A stretch of DNA of 64,000 nt, taken from NCBI GenBank assembly GCA_001897835.1, contig MKUN01000033.1:1-64000 (forward strand), given 5' to 3'. The position numbers were made by a program, and so were the translations under genes. The notes beneath the pieces were generated by a model. That model saw nothing but the letters and a program-made list of their open reading frames with translations, was not told the origin of the DNA and did no database searches. Below, one piece after another: positions 33,995 to 41,146 of the stretch. Every line of letters begins with the position of its first letter. Position 1 is the stretch's first letter. This DNA is from Bacteroidetes bacterium 46-16. GTDB taxonomy: Bacteria; Bacteroidota; Bacteroidia; Chitinophagales; Chitinophagaceae.

Positions 33995-36787
33995 ATGGAA
34001 TATAACTTTAGTAAGATAGAACAGGATTGGAAAAAGTATTGGAAGGAAAATAATGTCTATAAGGTCAGTAACGACAGCGACAAGCCCAAGTACTACATCC
34101 TCGATATGTTCCCTTACCCCAGCGGGGCCGGCTTGCACGTAGGGCATCCACTGGGTTATATTGCAAGCGATATCTATGCCCGTTACAAACGCCTCAGCGG
34201 TTATAACGTATTGCACCCCATGGGTTACGATGCCTTTGGCCTGCCTGCAGAGCAGTATGCACTGGAAACAGGCCAGCACCCGGCTGTAACTACCGAAAAG
34301 AATATAGCCCGCTACCGCGAGCAACTGGATAATATTGGCTTCTGCTACGACTGGAGCCGCGAAGTGCGTACCAGCGACCCGAAATATTATAAATGGACGC
34401 AGTGGATATTCCTGCAGCTATTCCATAGCTGGTTCGACAGGAAAGAAAATAAAGCAAGGTCTGTCAGCACACTGATAGAAATATTCGAAAAAGAAGGTAA
34501 TGCACATATCCCCTCGCCCGGCAATGAAGAGCTGCACTTTGATGCACCGGCCTGGATGGGCTTTAGCGAAAAAGAAAAGCGTGATGCGCTGATGAGCTAT
34601 CGCCTTGCCTACCAGGGTTATGCCGTGGTTTGGTGGTGCGAGGCTCTGGGCACTGTACTGGCCAATGATGAAGTGGTGAATGGCGTATCCGAACGCGGGG
34701 GGCATCCCGTAGAACGCAAGCAGATGCGCCAGTGGTTCCTGCGTATTACCGAATATGCCGAAAGATTACTCGGTGGCCTTGATACGCTCGACTGGAGCGA
34801 GGCCATGAAAGAAATGCAGCGCAACTGGATCGGCAAAAGCAATGGCGCCGAGGTAGATTTCAAGCTTGCCAACGACAAAGGGGAGATCAAAGTGTTCACC
34901 ACACGGCCCGATACCATATTCGGCGTCGATTTTATGGTACTGGCCCCGGAGCACGAATTGGTGGACAGCATTACTACTGCAGAGCAACAACATGCTATAG
35001 ACGAATATCGTCAATATGTAAAGAGCCGCAGTGAGCGTGAGCGTATGAGCGAGGTGAAACAGGTTACCGGCTGCTTTACTGGAGCCTATGCCATCCACCC
35101 CTTTACTAAAAAAGAGATACCGGTATGGATAGCAGAGTATGTGCTGGCCGGCTATGGCACAGGCGCCATCATGGCGGTGCCCAGTGGCGATGACCGCGAC
35201 CATGCTTTTGCAAAGCATTTCGATATACCCATTACCAATATCTTCGGCGACAAGTACAATGGCGAAGAAGCCTATAGCGACAAGGGCGGCAGGATAGCTG
35301 AGCAGAGCGATTTCCTGAACGGTATGGATGTGGCACAGGCTATTGATACGGCCATAGATGCACTGGTGAAGATAGGCGTAGGCAAAAAGAAAGTGAATTA
35401 CAAACTGCGCGATGCAGGCTTCAGCCGCCAGCGCTACTGGGGCGAGCCTTTCCCCATTATATACGTGGATGGTGTACCTTATGCTAATGACGAAGAAATA
35501 TTCAATGCCTATCCCCAACTGCAGCAGCTCCCAGTTGAATTACCACATGTTGATAATTACAAACCCGGCCCTGAAGGGCAGGGACCTCTAGCCAATATAC
35601 CCGCATGGGTAAACACTCCATTAGGACAAAGAGAGACCAACACCATGCCGGGCTATGCCGGCAGCAGCTGGTATTTCCTCCGTTACATGGACCCGCATAA
35701 TGACGAAACATTTGCCGGCAAAAAAGCTACGGACTACTGGCGCGAAGTGGACCTATATATAGGCGGTACCGAACATGCCGTAGGCCATTTATTATACAGC
35801 CGTATGTGGACAAAAGCCCTGCATGACCTTGGCCACATTTCTTTTGATGAGCCCTTTAAAAAACTGGTGAACCAGGGTATGATACAGGGCAGCACCCGCT
35901 TTGTATACCGCAAAACCGGGACAAACATTTTCATATCTGCAGGATTGAAAGAGAAAGACCCTGTCGATGAAATACGTGTTGACGTGAATATCGTAGATGG
36001 GCTTGAACTGGATATGGAAGCCTTCAAAAAATGGCGCCCGGAATATGCTGATGCTGAATTTATTCTGGAAGATGACAAATACATCTGTGGAGCAGAGGTA
36101 GAAAAAATGTCTAAATCGAAATACAATGTGGTTAACCCTGATGACATTGTAGCGCAATATGGTGCGGACACCTTCCGCATGTACGAGATGTTCCTCGGCC
36201 CTATCGAAATGAGCAAACCATGGGACACCAAAGGCATTGAGGGTGTGCACCGCTTCCTGAAAAAGATGTGGCGCCTGTATTTTGATGAGCAGAAAGGATG
36301 GATAGTAACGGACGAAACGGCAACAGAGGCCGAGTTGCGCACGCTGCACAAGACCATCAAAAAGATCACTGACGACATAGAACGCTTCTCTTTCAATACC
36401 TGCGTAAGCCAGTTCATGATATGCGTCAATGAATTGTCTTCACTGAATTGCCACAAACGGGAAGTGCTGGAAAAGCTGGCAGTATTGATATGCCCCTTTG
36501 CCCCCCACTTTGCCGAAGAGCTTTGGCACCGCTTTGGCCACGATAGCAGTGTTGTAGCCGCAGGCTTCCCCCGGCACGAGCAGAAATATGTGACGGAGAA
36601 CAGCAAGAAATACCCGGTGGCTGTAAATGGCAAGACAAGGGTGGAACTGGAGTTCCCGCTGGATATGGAGCAGGCCTCAATAGAGCAAGAGGTACTTGCC
36701 GATCCCACCATCATCAAATGGCTGGAAGGGAAGACACCTAAGAAAGTGATATACGTAAAAGGGAAGATGATCAATGTAGTGGTTTAA
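33995..36787 (+). CDS. leuS: Leucyl-tRNA synthetase
   Basis: This 930-residue class I aminoacyl-tRNA synthetase charges tRNA-Leu. The ATP-site motifs are HVGH (48-51, the HIGH equivalent) and KMSKS (704-708). The connective-peptide editing domain (about 240-430, with TTRPDTIFG-like sequence and GTGAIMAVPSGDDRD) and the C-terminal anticodon-binding domain are complete. The length is normal for Bacteroidota. It appears to be a single transcription unit with a long upstream region that holds repeats and a -7 box. The SCO gene follows after 108 nt with its own box. Confidence 0.97.
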   Translation: MEYNFSKIEQDWKKYWKENNVYKVSNDSDKPKYYILDMFPYPSGAGLHVGHPLGYIASDIYARYKRLSGYNVLHPMGYDAFGLPAEQYALETGQHPAVTTEKNIARYREQLDNIGFCYDWSREVRTSDPKYYKWTQWIFLQLFHSWFDRKENKARSVSTLIEIFEKEGNAHIPSPGNEELHFDAPAWMGFSEKEKRDALMSYRLAYQGYAVVWWCEALGTVLANDEVVNGVSERGGHPVERKQMRQWFLRITEYAERLLGGLDTLDWSEAMKEMQRNWIGKSNGAEVDFKLANDKGEIKVFTTRPDTIFGVDFMVLAPEHELVDSITTAEQQHAIDEYRQYVKSRSERERMSEVKQVTGCFTGAYAIHPFTKKEIPVWIAEYVLAGYGTGAIMAVPSGDDRDHAFAKHFDIPITNIFGDKYNGEEAYSDKGGRIAEQSDFLNGMDVAQAIDTAIDALVKIGVGKKKVNYKLRDAGFSRQRYWGEPFPIIYVDGVPYANDEEIFNAYPQLQQLPVELPHVDNYKPGPEGQGPLANIPAWVNTPLGQRETNTMPGYAGSSWYFLRYMDPHNDETFAGKKATDYWREVDLYIGGTEHAVGHLLYSRMWTKALHDLGHISFDEPFKKLVNQGMIQGSTRFVYRKTGTNIFISAGLKEKDPVDEIRVDVNIVDGLELDMEAFKKWRPEYADAEFILEDDKYICGAEVEKMSKSKYNVVNPDDIVAQYGADTFRMYEMFLGPIEMSKPWDTKGIEGVHRFLKKMWRLYFDEQKGWIVTDETATEAELRTLHKTIKKITDDIERFSFNTCVSQFMICVNELSSLNCHKREVLEKLAVLICPFAPHFAEELWHRFGHDSSVVAAGFPRHEQKYVTENSKKYPVAVNGKTRVELEFPLDMEQASIEQEVLADPTIIKWLEGKTPKKVIYVKGKMINVVV

Positions 36788-36868
36788 TTCATGGCAGTAG
36801 TGGCCGGGGCGGCAGTATTCTTTAACATATTAACTGCTTGCTGCCGCTGCAAACTGCTGCTAAGTCTG

Positions 36869-36876
36869 TAACTTTG
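36869..36876 (+). promoter_or_regulatory. -7 box of the SCO gene
   Basis: TAACTTTG matches TAnnTTTG, 19 nt before the SCO start codon. The nearest TTG is about 28 nt upstream, too far. Transcription would start near 36880. Confidence 0.4.
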
Positions 36877-36895
36877 CGGGCAAAATTGAATTGTT

Positions 36896-37534
36896 ATGGC
36901 AGGCATGTCTGGTAAAAGAACGGGGATATTCTTACTGCTTTTCTTCCTGATACTTTGCGGAATATTCATAGGTTATCATATGTACGAGGTGAAGCAGCAA
37001 CCCCAAACGCTGCCTGTATATGGCAACCCCGGGCATAAAGTAGGCGCCTTCACTTTCGTGAACCAGGACGGTAAGACGATAACGGATAAAGATGTGGCCG
37101 GCAAAATAAGGGTGGCCGAATATTTCTTTACCACCTGCAAGACCATTTGTCCCAAGCTGAATGAGAATCTCAACAAAGTGTACGAGGCATACAAAGGCAA
37201 TGATGATGTAATGCTGCTCTCGCACACGGTGGATCCCGAACATGACAGCATACCCGCATTAAAAGAATACAGCCGTCGTTTTGATGCCGATTCCAAACAA
37301 TGGGAATTCATGACCGGCAAAAAACAGGACCTTTATAACATGGCGCGCTACGAATACCTCATCAGCGCACAGGACGATACATCGGGCGTGCCCATCAGCT
37401 CCGACTTCATTCACGACAATCACTATGCCCTCGTTGACCGCGATGGCCGTATACGGGGCTTCTACGATGGCCTGAAACAGGAAGATGTGGACAAGCTCAT
37501 AGCAGATATAGGCACATTACTGAAGGAGCAATAG
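36896..37534 (+). CDS. SCO1/SenC family protein
   Basis: This 212-residue membrane-anchored thioredoxin-fold protein has one N-terminal helix (about residues 9-28) and the copper-binding CxxxC (C81 and C85 in TTCKTICPK). A conserved late histidine lies in FIHDNHYALVD. Family members deliver copper to the CuA site of cytochrome c oxidase or act as thiol reductants. The start could also be the ATG three codons on. It is 49 nt before a small membrane-protein gene that is probably co-transcribed. No oxidase genes are nearby. Confidence 0.93.
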   Translation: MAGMSGKRTGIFLLLFFLILCGIFIGYHMYEVKQQPQTLPVYGNPGHKVGAFTFVNQDGKTITDKDVAGKIRVAEYFFTTCKTICPKLNENLNKVYEAYKGNDDVMLLSHTVDPEHDSIPALKEYSRRFDADSKQWEFMTGKKQDLYNMARYEYLISAQDDTSGVPISSDFIHDNHYALVDRDGRIRGFYDGLKQEDVDKLIADIGTLLKEQ

Positions 37535-37583
37535 GCACAATTATTTTCCTTACCTTCATATACAACTATCAAACAAAATAAAA

Positions 37584-37790
37584 ATGTCGCTGAAAGCTAT
37601 CCTCTTCATTTCGATATTTACAGCCGTCGGCAGCACCTTTTTCATTCATCTTGCTAATGCCGCGGGCCGCCCCGCCACGGTCTCAAACATTTCATTCGAG
37701 ATAGGCTTTAAGATCATAATTATGTTCTTCGGGCAATGGGGCCTTGACCGGCTTATCGCCCGGTATCTCAGGAAAAAGCCTGTTAACTAA
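37584..37790 (+). CDS. Small hypothetical membrane protein
   Basis: This 68-residue protein has two hydrophobic segments (about residues 5-23 and 42-56) and a basic tail (RYLRKKPVN). The start is preceded by the A-rich AAAATAAAA, a typical Bacteroidota ribosome-entry context. It follows the SCO gene by 49 nt. Its stop codon overlaps that of the chromate transporter gene on the other strand. I do not recognise the family. A role with the SCO protein is possible but rests only on position. Confidence 0.6.
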   Translation: MSLKAILFISIFTAVGSTFFIHLANAAGRPATVSNISFEIGFKIIIMFFGQWGLDRLIARYLRKKPVN

Positions 37791-38998
37791 ACATTCATCG
37801 CAAGTCCCATCAATAGCCATCCCAGCACGATCAGGGGTGCCGGCACCTTGGAGAAATACAGTAAAGAGAAGGTAATGACCACCACCAGCAGGTTGGTCCA
37901 CTCAAAGGGCATGGTCTGGAAGAGGATAAAGCCAGAGGCCCAAATGATGCCCACTATAGCGGCATTGATACCCTCCAGCGCCCGGAAGATGATAACATGC
38001 TGCTTGAGGTTATGGTATATGGGAAAGAGGAAGAACAGCAGCAGCGTACTGGGCAGGAACACGGCTACAGATGCCACCACACTGCCACCCAGTTGCCAGC
38101 CCGGCCCGTAAGCACTCATAGCCATGGCCCCTACATAAGAGCATACCGAGAATACCGGTCCCGGCACGGCCTGCACCATACCAAAGCCCGTAAGCAGCTC
38201 AGAGGAAGATAAAAATTCTGTATGCCCAAGTTGCACAGGGTGCTGCACGAACTGGTAGAACATCATGGGCAGCAGGGCCTGCCCGCCACCGAACACGATA
38301 CTACCGAAGCGGTAAAAGTTCTCAAAAAGATTAAAGATGCGCCGGTGCTCCCAGTTGCCCGTACGGGCAGCCTCACTGAATATGATGGCCACTACATAAA
38401 TAGCTACAAAGAGCCAGAGGTTGACCCAGCTTATCTTCTTGGGCGTCTCCTTCACATCGGGTATGCGCTTGTTACTGAAGTTGCTGATGGTACCCGATAC
38501 CAGCAACAGTATAGGGAAGACCCAGGGCGATTGCACGATCCATGTGGCCAACAGGCTGCCGATCATTATGGCCCAGGTAGCAAAGTGCTTCACACTTTTG
38601 CGCATCATCCGTACGGCGGCATAAGCGGCAAAGCCTACCGACATGGGCCGCACATATACGAATAGATTTTGCTGAATATCCTTGGTGTTGAAGTAATACA
38701 CGATAAAAGATACCCCCGTCATGATGAGCGTGGCCGGGAACATCCACAGCAGCAGGGTAAGGATGGCCAGCGGTACACCGCCCCGCTTCATAGCTATGAG
38801 CATCACCGTCTGGGTGGACGATGGGCCCGGCAGCATCTGGCAGAAGGCATTATATTCCAATAATTCTTCTTCAGTAAGGTCATGCCGCTTTTGCACAAAG
38901 GTCTTTATCATCATGCCGATATGCCCCTGCGGGCCGCCGAAAGCGGTGAAAGCGTAGAAGAACACCGCTTTCAGAAACGGTATGTGTCTTAATAACAT
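37787..38998 (-). CDS. chrA: Chromate transporter (CHR family)
   Basis: This 403-residue membrane protein has two CHR domains. The first begins FTAFGGPQGHIGMM and contains LPGPSSTQT (near residue 75). The second contains FGGGQALLPMM and FGMVQAVPGPVFS. The duplicated layout is that of long-chain ChrA, which exports chromate or related oxyanions. The substrate is inferred from the family. I chose the ATG at 38998 (MLLRHIPFLK); the longer frame back to 39070 adds a 24-residue segment that is not family-like. It is a lone gene without a recognisable ChrB regulator. Confidence 0.9.
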   Translation of the reverse strand: MLLRHIPFLKAVFFYAFTAFGGPQGHIGMMIKTFVQKRHDLTEEELLEYNAFCQMLPGPSSTQTVMLIAMKRGGVPLAILTLLLWMFPATLIMTGVSFIVYYFNTKDIQQNLFVYVRPMSVGFAAYAAVRMMRKSVKHFATWAIMIGSLLATWIVQSPWVFPILLLVSGTISNFSNKRIPDVKETPKKISWVNLWLFVAIYVVAIIFSEAARTGNWEHRRIFNLFENFYRFGSIVFGGGQALLPMMFYQFVQHPVQLGHTEFLSSSELLTGFGMVQAVPGPVFSVCSYVGAMAMSAYGPGWQLGGSVVASVAVFLPSTLLLFFLFPIYHNLKQHVIIFRALEGINAAIVGIIWASGFILFQTMPFEWTNLLVVVITFSLLYFSKVPAPLIVLGWLLMGLAMNV

Positions 38999-39111
38999 AA
39001 CCCTTGCCGGCGTGATGCGTAGTGAAAATAAACACAAAAAACGGGAAAATACAGCATAGTGGAATTTCAAAAGCTAGTTTGTATCTTGCAGCCGTAAAAA
39101 CAAGGCATTTC

Positions 39112-39252
39112 ATGAACTATTTAATGTTAAGCGCGCTATACGACACAGTTGACAAAAGCGTTGGCCCTACTTTAGCAGCGATATTCTTTTTGCTTATGTG
39201 CATAGAGCTTATCTACGTGATGGCCAAGTATCTTGGCTCTTCTGATAAATAA
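39112..39252 (+). CDS. Possible 46-residue membrane protein
   Basis: The product starts MNYLMLSALY, has one hydrophobic helix (about residues 20-39, LAAIFFLLMCIELIYVM) and ends YLGSSDK. It lies 5 nt upstream of the likely TTG start of pdxH, so the two may be coupled. A frame continues upstream to 39022, but the inner ATG gives a sensible small protein. I match it to no named family. Confidence 0.5.
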   Translation: MNYLMLSALYDTVDKSVGPTLAAIFFLLMCIELIYVMAKYLGSSDK

Positions 39253-39257
39253 TCGTT

Positions 39258-39905
39258 TTGTCTCAAAAGGCTTCACATATTGCGGATATACGCCGCGATT
39301 ACCGCATGGCTGCCCTTGATGAAGTAATGGCAGGTGATGACCCTTTGATGCTCTTTACCACCTGGTTCTCCGAGGCTGAAACCGCTGAAATAGAAGAAGT
39401 GAACGCCATGGTGCTGGCCACCTGCGATGCTGAGGGCAAGCCTCATGCACGCATCGTACTACTCAAAGGCCTTGATGCCAAAGGTTTTATTTTTTTCACC
39501 AATTACCATAGTGCCAAAGGGCGTGAAATAGCGGCCAATCCTAATGCATCGCTGGTCTTCTTCTGGAAAGAGCTGGAGCGGCAGGTACGCATAGAGGGCA
39601 AAATAGAGCAGGTAACTGCTGCCGAAAGCGATGCCTACTTCCGCTCGAGGCCGGCAGAGAGCAGGCTGGGCGCATGGGCTTCAGCGCAAAGCAGCCCCAT
39701 AAGCGACAGGCAGGTGCTGGAGGATAATTTCCATAAATACCAGCAACAGTTTGGGGAGGATATCCCCCGGCCCGATCACTGGGGCGGTTACCGCCTGGTA
39801 GCCACCCGTATCGAGTTCTGGCAGGGGCGCAGCAACCGCATGCATGATCGCATTCGCTTTAACCAGACCGGGAATAGCTGGAAAAAAGAGCGCCTGGCCC
39901 CCTGA
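39258..39905 (+). CDS. pdxH: Pyridoxamine 5'-phosphate oxidase
   Basis: This 215-residue FMN enzyme oxidises pyridoxine or pyridoxamine 5'-phosphate to pyridoxal 5'-phosphate. Motifs include MVLATCDAEGKPHARIVLLK, RLGAWASAQSS (from about residue 134) and the C-terminal FWQGRSNRMHDRIRF, which binds FMN and substrate. The conserved N-terminal segment IADIRRDYR lies upstream of the first in-frame ATG (39306). The start is therefore probably the TTG at 39258, a rare codon choice. No strong ribosome site is visible. It may be translated together with the small gene ending 5 nt before. Confidence 0.92.
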   Translation: MSQKASHIADIRRDYRMAALDEVMAGDDPLMLFTTWFSEAETAEIEEVNAMVLATCDAEGKPHARIVLLKGLDAKGFIFFTNYHSAKGREIAANPNASLVFFWKELERQVRIEGKIEQVTAAESDAYFRSRPAESRLGAWASAQSSPISDRQVLEDNFHKYQQQFGEDIPRPDHWGGYRLVATRIEFWQGRSNRMHDRIRFNQTGNSWKKERLAP

Positions 39906-40309
39906 TATAGGACTGAATACGGAAACGCAGGAACAGCTTTAAAGCCCTGAAAATCAATTCCAAGGAGCTTCCCATATATATATTACCATAGCCATTAACT
40001 TGTAAATAACATCAAAACAGTTCATCATTAAATAAATCCGCCTTATCTTCGTATCCGATCGCTACCGGGAAAAAGATCCTTTATCCCAAAAAATCATCTT
40101 AATCGGGTGGTACCGATCTCTATTTTGCGATAGTTTTAAGGCTAATAGCCATGGGAAACAAACAAAAGATTTGTTTTTCGCCAATTCCCAAAAACTTGTT
40201 TCGATAGAGCGAGAGAGCTTAGCAGCAGGTCCTTATACAGGATGTGCAAGGAGAATTATGTAGGTAAACAATAAAAAAAATAAACACATTACATTTGTAA
40301 TGCCCTAAT
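39906..40309. other. Intergenic region upstream of the glycan locus
   Basis: No gene is apparent in these 404 nt. Long inverted elements occur: GGCTA-A-TAGCC at 40140-40150, and TGGGAA/TTCCCA (40152-40190) enclosing AAACAAA/TTTGTTT. The second could form a structured leader or weak terminator. A palindrome with a -7 box at 40287-40302 follows. I see no JUMPstart/ops sequence. Confidence 0.45.
40287..40302 (+). promoter_or_regulatory. -7 box embedded in a 16-bp palindrome, glycan locus promoter
   Basis: CATTACA-TT-TGTAATG is a perfect 7-bp inverted repeat, and TACATTTG (40290-40297) within it matches the -7 element. Transcription would start near 40301, only 9 nt before the wza-like start codon. 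No -33 TTG is in place. A dimeric regulator bound here would cover the promoter core. Confidence 0.4.
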
Positions 40310-41125
40310 ATGCAGCGTTTATTACAAGTTATAGCAATAGCAGGTGTTTGGCTTTTATCGGCCTGCGCGGCGCCACAAAAAACCATCTATTTCGCCGAGA
40401 ACACACCTAATGATGTGCAGGTGCAGGTGCAGCGTATGGAGCGGCTCAAAGAGATAACGGTGCAGCCGGATGATATCCTTGCGATACACGTTACCACGAT
40501 AAGCAGCCTGGCTGAGAAAACGCCGGTGAGTATATTCAACGATGGGGGCACGGCATTCAGCATAGGCGGCTCTGCCGGAGCGGGCGGTGGCGCACAGAAT
40601 ACAGGCTACCTTGTTGACCCGGATGGCTTTATAGATTTCCCCGTGGTAGGTAAAATAAAAGTAGCCGGGCTGAACCTGCGACAGGTGAAAGACCTGATAG
40701 CGCAAAGGCTGACCGCTTATGTGAAAGAGCCTGTGGTGGAAGCGCGCATCATCAATTATAAGATAACCGTGCTGGGCGAAGTGAACCATCCCGGTACGGT
40801 GATAGCCCCCAATCATAAAATAAGCATTATAGACGCAGTGGCCGCTGCCGGTGATATACCCATATCGGGCAGGAAGGACAATGTGCTCATCATACGCGAG
40901 AATGAAGGGACGAGAGAATTTGCAAGGCTGAACCTCAACAGTAAGAACGTGTTCACCAGCCCATATTATTATTTGAGACAAAATGATATAGTGTATGTAG
41001 AACCTGCGCGCATACGTCGCCAGCAGTCGAACGAGTTCCTGCAGTTCTACCTGCCTACTATAACAGCATTGCTCTCAACAGCATTGGCCGTATACGGAAT
41101 AGTACAAATATCGAATGTGAAATAA
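40310..41125 (+). CDS. Wza-like polysaccharide export lipoprotein
   Basis: This 271-residue outer-membrane export protein has a lipoprotein signal ending LSAC (C19), a Poly_export domain (about residues 50-140, with VQPDDILAI and VDPDGFIDFPVVGKIKVAG) and an SLBB-type domain (about 145-230, with VLGEVNHPGTV). A hydrophobic C-terminal segment (about 244-267) may cross a membrane. It forms the periplasmic-outer-membrane channel part of capsule or exopolysaccharide export. It is the first gene of a long same-strand locus and lies 21 nt before its usual partner, a Wzc-like kinase. Confidence 0.92.
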   Translation: MQRLLQVIAIAGVWLLSACAAPQKTIYFAENTPNDVQVQVQRMERLKEITVQPDDILAIHVTTISSLAEKTPVSIFNDGGTAFSIGGSAGAGGGAQNTGYLVDPDGFIDFPVVGKIKVAGLNLRQVKDLIAQRLTAYVKEPVVEARIINYKITVLGEVNHPGTVIAPNHKISIIDAVAAAGDIPISGRKDNVLIIRENEGTREFARLNLNSKNVFTSPYYYLRQNDIVYVEPARIRRQQSNEFLQFYLPTITALLSTALAVYGIVQISNVK

Positions 41126-41146
41126 TTAACGAAGCGCCTGCGCTCC

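Noticed and set aside
35734-36774. Long minus-strand frame (346 codons) inside leuS
   Set aside because: It is antisense to a complete, motif-confirmed leucyl-tRNA synthetase. Its product is Ser/Cys-rich, as expected from reading codon-biased DNA backwards.
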